Made by a program: the position numbers and the translations under genes. From Opitutaceae bacterium EW11 (GTDB lineage Bacteria > Verrucomicrobiota > Verrucomicrobiia > Opitutales > Opitutaceae): a stretch of 64,000 nt of DNA. Positions within the stretch are counted from its first letter, which is position 1, and each line of letters begins with the position of its first letter. Of this stretch, positions 8,710-17,619 are shown in pieces. The stretch spans positions 372,001-436,000 of the forward strand of contig QAYY01000003.1 of NCBI GenBank assembly GCA_003054665.1, given 5' to 3'. Below the pieces are notes generated by a model. It did not search any database, was not told the DNA's origin, and saw nothing but the letters and a program-made list of their open reading frames with translations.

Positions 8710-8901
8710 ATGTTTCGACGCGTCATCCTCGACTACTGGTTCGCGATCTTTCCCCTGGTCGCGTTCCTCACCGCCCTCGTGGTGTATGTGAGTATCACCT
8801 ACAAGGCGCTTCGCATGCGCCCGTCCCAAATCGATCACCTCGCCCAACTCCCCTTCAACGACCAGACGCCTGCCTCGCATGAGCACGCCGCTGAATCCTA
8901 A
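8710..8901 (+). CDS. ccoQ: cbb3 oxidase small subunit CcoQ
   Basis: 63 residues with one membrane helix (AIFPLVAFLTALVVYVSITY) followed by a short polar tail, ALRMRPSQIDHLAQLPFND, of the kind that ends CcoQ/FixQ subunits. In known systems CcoQ stabilises the oxidase complex. It lies 6 bases after ccoNO and overlaps the start of ccoP by 23 bases, so the four structural parts are made from one message. Confidence 0.85.
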   Translation: MFRRVILDYWFAIFPLVAFLTALVVYVSITYKALRMRPSQIDHLAQLPFNDQTPASHEHAAES

Positions 8902-9466
8902 TTCTCTCAACGAAGAGCCGGTTCGTCCCCACTCGTACGACGGCATTCGTGAATTCGACAAACGCCTCCCCAACTGGTGGCTTCTGACCTTCTACGGCAC
9001 GATCGTCTTCGCGATCGGCTATTGGTTCTACTACGCCCACACCTCGCTCGCTCCGTCTCCCAACGCCGCAATCGAGGCAAAAATGGCGCAGATTCAGAGC
9101 ACAAAACTCGCTTCGTCGCCGGTCCTCGACGACGACGTGCTCTGGAAGATGAGCCGGACTGCCTCCATGGTGGAAGCGGGGGCGGCGACGTTCAAATCGA
9201 CGTGCGTCAGCTGCCACGGTGAGAAACTGACCGGCGGCGTCGGCCCGAACCTGGTCGATCAGACCTGGATCCATGGTGGACGTCCCACTCAGATCCTCGC
9301 GACGGTGACGAACGGAGTGGCTGCGAAGGGCATGCCCACCTGGGGACCGGTTCTCGGTGGAAAACGCATCTCCGAAGTCGTATCGTTCATCCTGAGCAAA
9401 CATGATCCGGCCGAGCCGGGCATGGGTGCTCAGACCGCCTCGACCAACCCCTACAACCAGCCATAA
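8879..9466 (+). CDS. ccoP: cbb3 oxidase subunit III CcoP, single-heme form
   Basis: 195 residues. An N-terminal amphipathic stretch and one membrane helix (WWLLTFYGTIVFAIGYWFYY) precede a periplasmic cytochrome c domain with one CxxCH (CVSCH, residues 109-113) and a downstream GMPTWG methionine region. The PNWWLLTFYG entry to the helix is typical of CcoP. Most CcoP proteins are about 300 residues with two heme c sites; here the second is missing and the protein is correspondingly shorter. It would pass electrons from soluble or membrane cytochromes to the CcoO heme. Overlap with ccoQ and closeness to ccoG place it in the operon. Confidence 0.9.
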   Translation: MSTPLNPNSLNEEPVRPHSYDGIREFDKRLPNWWLLTFYGTIVFAIGYWFYYAHTSLAPSPNAAIEAKMAQIQSTKLASSPVLDDDVLWKMSRTASMVEAGAATFKSTCVSCHGEKLTGGVGPNLVDQTWIHGGRPTQILATVTNGVAAKGMPTWGPVLGGKRISEVVSFILSKHDPAEPGMGAQTASTNPYNQP

Positions 9467-9501
9467 CAGCGCCGCGCTTCGCGGCTAATCCGCCCCACCG
9501 C

Positions 9502-10974
9502 ATGCCTGCCGAGTCTTCCAAGGCCCCAGTCCCGCGTCACGGTCCGTCATCTCGTGCCACCGCGTTGATTACCCCCAACCGTGACTCGGTTACGACGATC
9601 CGGGAAGACGGCTCGCGGCGGTTTCTTCACCCAGCGGACGTGCAAGGCCGGTTCACGACGGTCCGCAGAGCTTCGGCTCTCGCACTGATCGCGATCTACC
9701 TTGCGCTGCCCTGGGTGAAGGTGGGCGGATATCCGGCAGTTTTCCTGGACGTCGCCGAACGGCGTTTTCACCTCTTCGGGTGGACGCTGGCGGCGCAGGA
9801 TCTCTGGCTGCTCTTCTTCCTCATCACGGGACTTGGGTTCACGCTGTTTCTACTCACGTCTCTTTTTGGGCGCGTTTGGTGCGGCTGGGCCTGCCCGCAA
9901 ACGGTCTTCCTCGAGCATCTCTTTCGTCGCGTTGAGCGCTGGCTCGAAGGTGACGCGCACAACCGCCGTGCCCTCGACGCTGCTCCCTGGAACGCAATCA
10001 AGATCGTTCGGAGAGGAGCCAAACAGCTGGTTTTCCTGGTGCTCTCGGCAGGCATTGCACACCTGTTCCTCGCCTATTTCGTATCCATTCCGAATCTCTG
10101 GGGGATGATGTGCCAGTCGCCGGGCGAGCACTGGGGACTGTTCCTGTTCGTTGCGATCGCCACCGGGATTCTCTACTTCAATTTCTCCTGGTTTCGTGAA
10201 CAGCTCTGCATCGTGATCTGCCCGTATGGTCGATTGCAGTCGGCCTTGATCGACGACAATTCGCTCATCATCGGCTATGATTCGACGCGCGGCGAACCTC
10301 GCGGCAAGGCAGGATCGGCCGGAGCGGGCGCGTGTGTGGATTGTAACCGTTGTGTTCAGGTGTGCCCGACGGGCATCGACATTCGGCAAGGTCTCCAGAT
10401 CGAGTGCATCGGCTGCGCGGCCTGCATCGATGCATGCGACCAGGTGATGACGCGGCTGAAGCGTCCGACGGGACTCGTTCGGTACGATTCCACCGAGGGA
10501 TTCCTTGGCCGACGCACGCGTTGGTTCCGTCCACGCACGGCCTTCTACTGCGTGATGCTGACCGTGGGCGGCGCCGTTGCGCTTTGGGCTTTTTCGGGCG
10601 TACGGCCCGCTTCGATGAGCGTCACGCGCATGCAAGGGGCCCCGTACTTTGTCGCGGCGGACCATGTGCGGAATCAATTCCTGGTGCGTGTGGTGAACAA
10701 AACCACATCTCCGGCTCGGTACGTGATTACTGCGTCCGATCTACCGAAGGAAACGAAGGTGATCGGTGGCGAAGAACCGCTCGAGGTCGGACCAATGGCC
10801 GAGGAACTCCGCCCGTTGATTGTCGAGGTTCCGCGAGACCACTACACCGGAACCGGCCGGTTCCAGTTTGAGGTGAACGTGCAGGATCAGGCTCACACCT
10901 TTGAACTCAAACGTCAGGTTCAATGGGTCGGACCTGATCCCGAGCTTCTGAAGGAAGACGCGTCGGCGAAATGA
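9502..10974 (+). CDS. ccoG: cytochrome c oxidase accessory protein CcoG (FixG/RdxA-type iron-sulfur protein)
   Basis: 490 residues. About five membrane helices flank a polyferredoxin region. Cysteine motifs include GRVWCGWACPQTVFLEH, CIVICPYGRLQS, CVDCNRCVQVCPTGID and CIGCAACIDAC, enough for two 4Fe-4S clusters plus extra cysteines. The C-terminal ~120 residues form an Ig-like periplasmic domain. In other bacteria CcoG reduces copper for delivery to the CuB site of cbb3 oxidase. It follows ccoP by 35 bases, and its TGA overlaps the ATG of the next 48-codon gene (ATGA), which argues that the small gene is translated. Confidence 0.95.
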   Translation: MPAESSKAPVPRHGPSSRATALITPNRDSVTTIREDGSRRFLHPADVQGRFTTVRRASALALIAIYLALPWVKVGGYPAVFLDVAERRFHLFGWTLAAQDLWLLFFLITGLGFTLFLLTSLFGRVWCGWACPQTVFLEHLFRRVERWLEGDAHNRRALDAAPWNAIKIVRRGAKQLVFLVLSAGIAHLFLAYFVSIPNLWGMMCQSPGEHWGLFLFVAIATGILYFNFSWFREQLCIVICPYGRLQSALIDDNSLIIGYDSTRGEPRGKAGSAGAGACVDCNRCVQVCPTGIDIRQGLQIECIGCAACIDACDQVMTRLKRPTGLVRYDSTEGFLGRRTRWFRPRTAFYCVMLTVGGAVALWAFSGVRPASMSVTRMQGAPYFVAADHVRNQFLVRVVNKTTSPARYVITASDLPKETKVIGGEEPLEVGPMAEELRPLIVEVPRDHYTGTGRFQFEVNVQDQAHTFELKRQVQWVGPDPELLKEDASAK

Positions 10975-11117
10975 ACGACAAACCGCGCAATGCCGTTCTG
11001 TGGTGGGCCGCGGGCGGTTTCGCTCTGCTCCTTACCGCGTGGACCTGCTTTTTCTTTGTGGCGTCGAAACATCGCGTTCCTGAAGTGCCGTTGGCCACAA
11101 AGGAGAAAGCGCCTTAG
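10971..11117 (+). CDS. 48-residue single-helix membrane protein in the ccoH position
   Basis: Short reading frame starting MNDKPRNAVLWW and ending in ATKEKAP. A central hydrophobic stretch (GGFALLLTAWTCFFFV) would make one membrane helix with a basic cytoplasmic start. It overlaps ccoG by 4 bases and ends 12 bases before the next gene, exactly where ccoH/fixH lies in ccoGHIS operons. It is far shorter than CcoH (about 150 residues) and lacks its periplasmic domain. It may be a reduced CcoH or an unrelated small subunit. Evidence for coding is the tight overlap and the clean topology. Confidence 0.6.
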   Translation: MNDKPRNAVLWWAAGGFALLLTAWTCFFFVASKHRVPEVPLATKEKAP

Positions 11118-11129
11118 GCTATCCCCGTC

Positions 11130-11831
11130 GTGGAATTCGCGAGCGTCCAGTCGCCAGCCGCCGCCTTCGTGGCCGGCTTGGTTACAAGCCTTCATTGTGC
11201 GGGCATGTGCGGGCCGCTTGCGTGCTGGCTTTCGCCGTCCCGGTCCGATGAAGACGCGACGACGTTGCGGGCCACTTACCAAAGCGCCCGGCTCTTGAGT
11301 TACGGCGCGATGGGTGCGGTTGCAGGTGCGGCGGGTTCGATCCCGCTCGCATGGGCGGGAACCGAAGTGTTCCGGTATGCACCTTGGGCCCTCGTGCTCT
11401 TTTTTGTCGCGGTGGCGTTGCGGATCGACAAACGCCTCCGGAAACCAGCTTTCGCAGTTCGCACCCTGATGAGAATTCAGACTTGGGTTCGGGGCCGTTC
11501 GCGGATGACCGTCGCCGCGGTGTTGGGTGGTGCGACGCCGCTCGTGCCCTGCGGCCCGCTGTATTTCATCGTGGCTTTGGCCGCTTTGTCGGGCTCGGCC
11601 GTACGAGGGATCGAGTTCATGCTGGCTTTCGGGCTCGGCACGCTCCCGCTCCTCTGGCTTGTGCAGGCGCAGTTTGGTTGGGTGCAGTCGCGATTGTCGC
11701 CGATCTGGATCGCTCGTTTGCAGGCTGGCTTCGCGCTGATCGCCGCACTGGTGATTTCATGGCGGTTGCGGTCGACCCTCGGGTTCGCCGGACCGAGCCC
11801 AACCGAGTGGATTTGTTTCCCCAAGACCTGA
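11130..11831 (+). CDS. TauE/SafE-type (DsbD_2, UreH-like) membrane transporter, probable copper handling
   Basis: 233 residues with about six membrane helices, starting at a GTG. The first helix carries the family signature SLHCAGMCGPLACWL, and a second conserved turn reads GGATPLVPCGPLYF; both cysteine-containing segments are typical of the UreH-like/DsbD_2 group found in cbb3 assembly operons. In such operons it is thought to help move copper for the oxidase. It lies between the CcoH-position gene and ccoI, and its stop is 1 base before the ccoI start. Substrate is inferred only from context. Confidence 0.85.
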   Translation: MEFASVQSPAAAFVAGLVTSLHCAGMCGPLACWLSPSRSDEDATTLRATYQSARLLSYGAMGAVAGAAGSIPLAWAGTEVFRYAPWALVLFFVAVALRIDKRLRKPAFAVRTLMRIQTWVRGRSRMTVAAVLGGATPLVPCGPLYFIVALAALSGSAVRGIEFMLAFGLGTLPLLWLVQAQFGWVQSRLSPIWIARLQAGFALIAALVISWRLRSTLGFAGPSPTEWICFPKT

Positions 11832-11832
11832 T

Positions 11833-14283
11833 ATGCCTGGCGCAGCGTCTTCCTCGTCGACAGACCGCCGAGCCGCGGTGCGTTCAAGCCGAGCTCAACG
11901 AACCGTCTGCCGCCATTGTGGGGTACCCACGGCCGGACCCGAGCAGGAGTTCTGCTGCGCGGGATGCGCCTATGTCTACCGCCTCATCCAGGAGGAGGGG
12001 TTGGGAGCGTATTACCAAATCAAAGACAAGGTGACTTCCCCGGCCGACTCGGCCCTCTTGCCGCCGCGCGAGTATCGCTGGCTGGCCGAGGCTCAGGTGA
12101 AGGCGGAAACGGAAGCCGCAGGGCACACCCCGGAACTCAGGCTGGACGTCCAGGGGCTTTCTTGCGCCGGCTGTGTGTGGCTGATCGAGCGTTTGTTCAA
12201 CAAGCAGAGCGGGGCGGGACGAATCGACATCAACGCCCAAACCGGCCAGATGCGCCTCAGTTGGCAAAAGGGCTTCGATGCCGCGGCGTTTGGGCAGACG
12301 CTGCAGCAGTTCAACTATTTCGTCTCGCCGGCGTCGGCCGCGCGTTCCGCCCCTCCCGAGAGCCGCGGATTGGTGAAGCGCATCGGGCTTTGCGCTGCGT
12401 TCGCGATGAACGTGATGCTTTTCACGCTGCCGACTTATTTCGGCATGGATGCCAGTTTCGAGTACGCGCGACTCTTTGGCACGATCTCTATGGGATTCGC
12501 GACGCTCAGCCTGCTTGCGGGTGGCGGGTTTTTCATCGGGAAAGCTTTCCGCGCCCTCAGGGAAGGAGCGATCAACATCGATCTGCCGATCGCTCTTGGA
12601 ATCCTGGGCGCGTATCTGGGTTCTGCCTACGGCTGGCTGGCGGAACGCGAAGCGTTCGTTTATTTCGATTTCGTTGCGACGTTCATCCTGCTCATGCTCG
12701 TCGGACGCTGGGCTCAACTCGCCGCCGTGGAACGCAACCAGCGTCGTCTTCTTGCCGAGCAGCCGGCGCCTCCTTCGCTGAGGGCGTGGAAGGCGGACGG
12801 CACGCCGGTCGAGTGCACGCCCGACGAACTGACCTCCGGAATGCGCTTCTCGGTAGGTTCAGGCATGACGGTCGCGGTGGAAGGTCGATTGATGGAAGAG
12901 GAGGCTTCGATGAGCCTCGCATGGATCAATGGCGAATCCGCGCCGCGCACGTTTCGCCGAGGCCAGCGGGTTCCCTCAGGCGCAATCAACTTGGGCCGAT
13001 CCGACGTCGTCCTCGAGGCCACTCAAGCATGGCGCCAGTCCCTCTTAGCCGAACTCACCAAGCCTGCGAAGCGCACCACGTACCGCGATCGTTTCCTCGA
13101 GCGAGTCATCACCGGGTACCTCGTGGCGATGCTCGCGACGGCTTTTCTGTCTGGCTTGTTTTGGTGGCTCAAAACGCACGACGCTGCGCGCAGTTGCTCC
13201 GTTGTAACCGCGGTGCTGGTCGTTTCGTGTCCTTGTGCGATTGGGCTGGCATTCCCGCTGGCCGACGAGACGGCGACGATCGCACTTCGGAAGCGCGGGG
13301 TTTTTGTCCGGGTGCCGGATCTTTGGCCGCGGCTCGCGCGGTTGCGGAAGCTGGTCTTCGACAAGACCGGAACGCTCACATTGGAGACTCCTCGGTTACG
13401 TGGAGGCACCGTTCTGGAAGAACTCTCCGTGGATGCGACGCGGGCTCTATTCACCTTGGTATCGGACAACCCGCATCCGATCGGCCGCTGCCTTCACGAA
13501 CAGCTGTTGGCGCGGGGAGGCCTCGTCGGTTTCTCGGCGGACGTGCAGGAGCAAGTCGGGCAGGGAGCGCGTTTCGTCGACGCGGGAGTGGAATGGCGGC
13601 TCGGTCGTCCGCAATGGGCGATGACGGTTGCGGGCGTCGAGCAGGAGGCCGCGTCCAAGACCGGAACCGACGATGAGGAGGGGGAGACGGTGTTGAGCCG
13701 GAACGGCGTTCTGGTTGCGGCATTCCGCTTTGAAGAAAGCGTTCGCACGGATGCGGTCGGCGAAATCGCCAAACTCCGTGCGCGAGGACTGCAGACGGTG
13801 GTCTTGAGCGGCGATCGCCGCTACAAGGTGGAACGACTCACACGGGAACTCGGGCTCGGAGACTCGGCAGGGCAGGGTGAGCTCTCACCGCACGACAAGG
13901 CCGCTTGGGTGGAAGCGCATGGCGCGGACGATGCGTTGATGCTGGGCGACGGGGCGAACGACAGTCTCGCGTTCGATCGCGCCCTCTGCCGTGGCACGCC
14001 GGTGATTCACCGCGGCGTGCTGGCGGAGAAGGCCGATTTCTATTACCTCGGCTGCGGGATCGGCGGGATTCGGGCGCTTTTCGAAGTGAACGATGCCCGC
14101 CGCCGAACCCATGGTTGGTTGCTGGCCTTTTCGATCGCGTACAACCTGCTCGCGGTGGGGCTGGCAGCCGCGGGGCGCATGAGCCCGCTGCTCGCGGCGA
14201 TTCTGATGCCCGCGAGTTCGCTGCTGACCCTTGTGATCGTCGGCTGGGGAATGAAACCGTCGCTGCGCGCCATTCGAGGCTGA
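11833..14283 (+). CDS. ccoI: copper-exporting P1B-type ATPase CcoI (FixI)
   Basis: 816 residues. An N-terminal cysteine-rich zinc-ribbon-like domain (CRHCG, FCCAGCAYVYRL) is followed by a heavy-metal-associated domain with GLSCAGCVW (C111, C114), then eight membrane helices. The metal-binding CPC in the sixth helix is at 466-468 and the phosphorylated aspartate is D510 in DKTGTLT. The HP motif (NPHPIGRC) and the hinge LGDGANDS are present. The extra N-terminal domain marks the CcoI/FixI subgroup, which loads copper for cbb3 oxidase rather than giving bulk resistance. It closes the cco operon. Confidence 0.93.
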   Translation: MPGAASSSSTDRRAAVRSSRAQRTVCRHCGVPTAGPEQEFCCAGCAYVYRLIQEEGLGAYYQIKDKVTSPADSALLPPREYRWLAEAQVKAETEAAGHTPELRLDVQGLSCAGCVWLIERLFNKQSGAGRIDINAQTGQMRLSWQKGFDAAAFGQTLQQFNYFVSPASAARSAPPESRGLVKRIGLCAAFAMNVMLFTLPTYFGMDASFEYARLFGTISMGFATLSLLAGGGFFIGKAFRALREGAINIDLPIALGILGAYLGSAYGWLAEREAFVYFDFVATFILLMLVGRWAQLAAVERNQRRLLAEQPAPPSLRAWKADGTPVECTPDELTSGMRFSVGSGMTVAVEGRLMEEEASMSLAWINGESAPRTFRRGQRVPSGAINLGRSDVVLEATQAWRQSLLAELTKPAKRTTYRDRFLERVITGYLVAMLATAFLSGLFWWLKTHDAARSCSVVTAVLVVSCPCAIGLAFPLADETATIALRKRGVFVRVPDLWPRLARLRKLVFDKTGTLTLETPRLRGGTVLEELSVDATRALFTLVSDNPHPIGRCLHEQLLARGGLVGFSADVQEQVGQGARFVDAGVEWRLGRPQWAMTVAGVEQEAASKTGTDDEEGETVLSRNGVLVAAFRFEESVRTDAVGEIAKLRARGLQTVVLSGDRRYKVERLTRELGLGDSAGQGELSPHDKAAWVEAHGADDALMLGDGANDSLAFDRALCRGTPVIHRGVLAEKADFYYLGCGIGGIRALFEVNDARRRTHGWLLAFSIAYNLLAVGLAAAGRMSPLLAAILMPASSLLTLVIVGWGMKPSLRAIRG

Positions 14284-14335
14284 AGAATTCGCTTTGCGTA
14301 GGAGGTCTCTGGCGACGGCGAGCTGTCGGGCGTGA

Positions 14336-14379
14336 TTTCCTGACCGACGGCTCCTTGTTTCCTGACCGGCCGCTCCTTG
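14336..14379 (+). repeat. tandem 22-bp direct repeat, probable operator
   Basis: Two head-to-tail copies, 14336-14357 and 14358-14379, each reading TTTCCTGACCG-N-C-N-GCTCCTTG and differing at two positions. A TTGACA hexamer begins inside the end of the second copy (14377). The 22-bp period is close to two helical turns, which suits a regulator binding one DNA face. No -10 box at normal spacing was found. It is the only structured element in the 188 bp between ccoI and the next gene. Confidence 0.6.
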
Positions 14380-14471
14380 ACAGCGCGCAGCGGGCGGGAC
14401 AAACAGGCGATAATGCTCACCGAGGCTTCCGCCACGGGCCTTGCGGCGCCTACCTCCGCCGTCTAGCCGCC

Positions 14472-15611
14472 ATGCTTCAGGATTCGACGCCAGCTCAACT
14501 CGACTCTTCCGAAAAGCCCCTCGTCCTCATCGTCGACGACGAATACGGCCCCCGAGAATCGATCGCCTACACTCTTTCTTCCGAGTTCGAGGTGGTTACC
14601 GCCGACCGCGCCTCCGAAGGAATCAAGCGCATCCAGGAGCGGCCGTTTTCGGTCGTCATCATGGATATTCGGATGCCCGAAATGGACGGCATTCGGGCGC
14701 TCGAAGCTATCCGAAAAATCGATACGGAACTGTCCGTCGTGATGCTTACCGGCTACGGCACGCTTCAGACGGCGCAACAGTCGATGGTGCACGGCGCCAA
14801 TCAGTATCTGCGCAAGCCGCCGGACATTCCCGAGTTGCTCGAGGCGGTGCGGCGCCAAGCGCAGGCGGCCAGTACCCGCAGACATCAGGCGCGGCTGAAC
14901 CGGCAGATGGAGTCGATGAACATGGCGCTCAAGCGCGAGATTTCGGAAAAGGAACCGCATATCTGGCAGGCGAGGGCGGCGGTGGAGCTCGTGCACGATC
15001 TGGTGAATCCGCTCACCGTCATGATCGGTTATTCGGGACTCCTGGTGGAGGAGGCGAAGAAGGCGAGGCTTCTCGGCGGAGCGAGCAGCGAGACGCTGGT
15101 CGGCTATGCCGACGTCGTGAGCCGGGCGGCCGAGTACTGCCACCACCTCGCGGAGAATTGGCGGCAGACTTCGCGCCACTCCAGCGAGTATTCCGATGTC
15201 GATCTCGTCGGTTTGGTGCAACAGGTGAAGGAGGTCATCTTTTTCAACAACGGCGCAATTCGGGTCGACGGCCTCGCCGCGGCCTATGTTCGCGGCTCCG
15301 AGTTCGAACTGACGCGCGTCCTTCAGAATATCTTCAAAAACGCACTCGACGCCGGAGCGTTGCACATCACCGCGCATTTTTCCGAAGTGGGCGGAGGTAT
15401 CCGCGTGTCGATCGCCGACGACGGTTCTGGCATGGACGAAGAGACCGCGCGGAGGGCGCTGAAAGGCGGCTTTACGACCAAAGCCCACGGCACCGGACTC
15501 GGTTTGGGCATCTGCCGTCATCTGCTCGGAGCCCACGGAGCCACGCTCGAACTGGTTTCGAAACCCGGCTGCGGGACCACGCTGCTCCTTCAGTTCCCGC
15601 CGCGTCGATGA
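14472..15611 (+). CDS. receiver-domain histidine kinase (REC-HisKA-HATPase), cytoplasmic
   Basis: 379 residues from the ATG at 14472 (MLQDSTPAQLDSSEKP). Residues ~16-130 are a receiver domain with phospho-acceptor D65 (VVIMDIRMPE) and the conserved lysine in LRKPPD. A coiled linker leads to a dimerisation helix with H175 in VHDLVNPLTVMIG, then an ATP-binding domain with N-box (NIFKNALDAG), G1 (DDGSG) and GTGLGLGI. No membrane segment is present, so the kinase is probably switched by phosphorylation of its own receiver by another kinase. The next gene begins 17 bases downstream and encodes a membrane kinase that could be that partner. The in-frame region upstream of 14472 lies over ccoI and is not coding. 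Confidence 0.85.
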   Translation: MLQDSTPAQLDSSEKPLVLIVDDEYGPRESIAYTLSSEFEVVTADRASEGIKRIQERPFSVVIMDIRMPEMDGIRALEAIRKIDTELSVVMLTGYGTLQTAQQSMVHGANQYLRKPPDIPELLEAVRRQAQAASTRRHQARLNRQMESMNMALKREISEKEPHIWQARAAVELVHDLVNPLTVMIGYSGLLVEEAKKARLLGGASSETLVGYADVVSRAAEYCHHLAENWRQTSRHSSEYSDVDLVGLVQQVKEVIFFNNGAIRVDGLAAAYVRGSEFELTRVLQNIFKNALDAGALHITAHFSEVGGGIRVSIADDGSGMDEETARRALKGGFTTKAHGTGLGLGICRHLLGAHGATLELVSKPGCGTTLLLQFPPRR

Positions 15612-15627
15612 CGGAGTTCAGTCGGCC

Positions 15628-17619
15628 ATGACGCTCAGTTCGCCGCTCTGGGCCGCCGTGGCCGCGCTTGCGATTGGGACGGCCGCTCTTTGGACGAACC
15701 CGCGTCGCCGGATGAATCGAGTGCTCACGTACGTGTCGGCGTACGTAACGTTCTGGCTGGTTCTGCGGCACGTCATCGTCGTTTTCCCGGGGGATTTGCG
15801 CTGGATGCGTGTGGCCTGGATTGCGAGCGGCCTCTTTCCCGTTGGGATATGGCTCGTACGCGACACAATCCTGCGGCCGCATGTGCGGTTGATCGCCAGG
15901 TTGGGCGCGGTCCGCTTCTGGTGGCTTTTCCCGGCTGCGACATCCGGAGTGGCGTTGTCGTCATGGGCGTTCACGAACGACGGCTTCGGATCCGTGGTGT
16001 ATGGGCCTGGTTACTACACCATGCTGTTTGGGGCGATTGGAGCTCAGCTTCTGCTGGCCGGAACGACGTTCCGGAAACTCCGTGGCCAGATTGGCGCGCG
16101 CCGTCTCGAGATGCAGCTCTTGATTCTCGGCGGCGTGACCGCCGTCTGTTTTGCCCACGGTCTGCTCGGACTCAGCGTTTACCTCGGAGATGCCTCGCTG
16201 GGCCGCACCATGCCGCTCGTGTTTGTCGCTCTTTTTGGCGGAATGGTTTGGTCTCTGCTCACGACGCGCTTACTGGACGCACGGCATATCGTTACCATCG
16301 TGGTCGAAAAAGCGGTGCTGGTCGCGGGAGTCACGGTTTTCGTCTGGGGTATCCAGCAGCTGAGCCTGCAGTTTTTCGCCGAGTGGCTTTCATACGGCCT
16401 GTCCATCGCGCTCGGCCTCTGGTTCGCGACCGAGGTTCGACCGTGGCTTCAGGAGGTCTCCCAGCGAAAAACGGCGGGCGAGAAAGTGCGGCGGGATGCT
16501 TATGAGATCGGACGGCGCGATTTGCCGCCGGAGGCGATGGAGGCGGAATTTGTCCGGCTGCTCACCTCGTGGGCAGATTGCGAACGAGCTGTCATCCTGA
16601 TGGCGTCGCAGGGGAGGCTGGTCGGCGGGGGAATCGAGTGGCCGCTCGATCAGCCCGAATTCAAGCTTCTCCACAGCCTGCGGTGGGTGACGCCGGAGCG
16701 GCTGGATCGCGGGCGGCCCAGACCTCACGGCCAGGCCCTGAAGAATCGCCTGAGCGAAGGTCGTTTCGGCGCGATCGTGGTGAGCGGAGGACCGTCACTC
16801 GCCTTCGTGATCGCTCTTTCCGTTCCGCGCAGCTGCCAGCCGTATTCGTTCCCGCGCATCCTCAAACTCATCGCGCTCGAGACGATCATTGAGAGCTCGC
16901 TTTCCCGAGCGCATTACGTGGCGAAGGTCCAACATGCCGAAAAGCTGGCAACGGTGGGTGTTTTGGGCGCGAGCATTGCGCACGAAATCCGCAACCCTCT
17001 CGTTTCGATCAAAACGTTTGTGCAACTCCTCCCTGGGCACTATCAGGAGCAGGCGTTTCGCGATAAGTTCTTCCGTCTGATCGGCGACGAAGTCGGGAGG
17101 ATCGACCGGCTCACCGAGCAATTGATGGATCTATCGGCGCCCAGGGTTCTCGTGCCAAAGGATACGGATTTGCATGAACTCCTTGCCGCAAGCCTGGATT
17201 TGATCTCTTCGAAGGCGGAAGACCGGTCGGTTGCCCTCATACGGGACTTCGAGCCGCAATTGAGTTCTGTTTTTGTGGATCCAAGTGCGGTTAAACAGGT
17301 TGTGATGAATCTCGCGTTTAACGCCATCCAGGCGCAGGAGCATCAACCGAGCGACCGCTGGGTAAAGTTCTCTACGAGGCAAAATGCTAATGGAGTGGAG
17401 CTTGCGATTTCGGACAACGGTCCGGGAATCGCGGGCGAAGTCTGGGAGCGCCTCTTCCAGCCATTCCAAACAACGAAGTCCAGTGGCTTCGGCTTAGGGC
17501 TAGCAATTTGCAAAGACATTCTCTCTAGTCTGCATGCCAGCATAACCGCCGACCCGCCTGCTTCCGGCTGCGGGGCGACGTTTAGGATTATACTGCCATG
17601 CCAGCCACCTACTACCTAG
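15628..17619 (+). CDS. membrane sensor histidine kinase with multi-helix N-terminal domain
   Basis: 663 residues. The first ~270 residues contain about eight hydrophobic helices with short loops, so sensing is probably within or at the membrane. A GAF-like linker region follows (~290-420), then the dimerisation helix with H452 in SIAHEIRNPLVSI and an ATPase domain with NLAFNAIQA, DNGPGI and GFGLGLAI. All kinase boxes are intact. Topology resembles the PEP-CTERM-associated PrsK kinases, but that assignment is only a guess. It overlaps the next gene by 22 bases and follows the receiver-kinase gene by 16 bases, so the three genes form one signalling operon. The signal is unknown. Confidence 0.87.
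   Translation: MTLSSPLWAAVAALAIGTAALWTNPRRRMNRVLTYVSAYVTFWLVLRHVIVVFPGDLRWMRVAWIASGLFPVGIWLVRDTILRPHVRLIARLGAVRFWWLFPAATSGVALSSWAFTNDGFGSVVYGPGYYTMLFGAIGAQLLLAGTTFRKLRGQIGARRLEMQLLILGGVTAVCFAHGLLGLSVYLGDASLGRTMPLVFVALFGGMVWSLLTTRLLDARHIVTIVVEKAVLVAGVTVFVWGIQQLSLQFFAEWLSYGLSIALGLWFATEVRPWLQEVSQRKTAGEKVRRDAYEIGRRDLPPEAMEAEFVRLLTSWADCERAVILMASQGRLVGGGIEWPLDQPEFKLLHSLRWVTPERLDRGRPRPHGQALKNRLSEGRFGAIVVSGGPSLAFVIALSVPRSCQPYSFPRILKLIALETIIESSLSRAHYVAKVQHAEKLATVGVLGASIAHEIRNPLVSIKTFVQLLPGHYQEQAFRDKFFRLIGDEVGRIDRLTEQLMDLSAPRVLVPKDTDLHELLAASLDLISSKAEDRSVALIRDFEPQLSSVFVDPSAVKQVVMNLAFNAIQAQEHQPSDRWVKFSTRQNANGVELAISDNGPGIAGEVWERLFQPFQTTKSSGFGLGLAICKDILSSLHASITADPPASGCGATFRIILPCQPPTT

Noticed and set aside
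14377-14414. TTGACA with GATAAT as a sigma-70 promoter
   Set aside because: The two hexamers are 26 bases apart, too far for a standard promoter.
13905-14471. In-frame upstream extension of the receiver-kinase gene
   Set aside because: Overlaps ccoI and the intergenic repeats, gives Arg-rich residues, and the receiver domain starts normally from the ATG at 14472.
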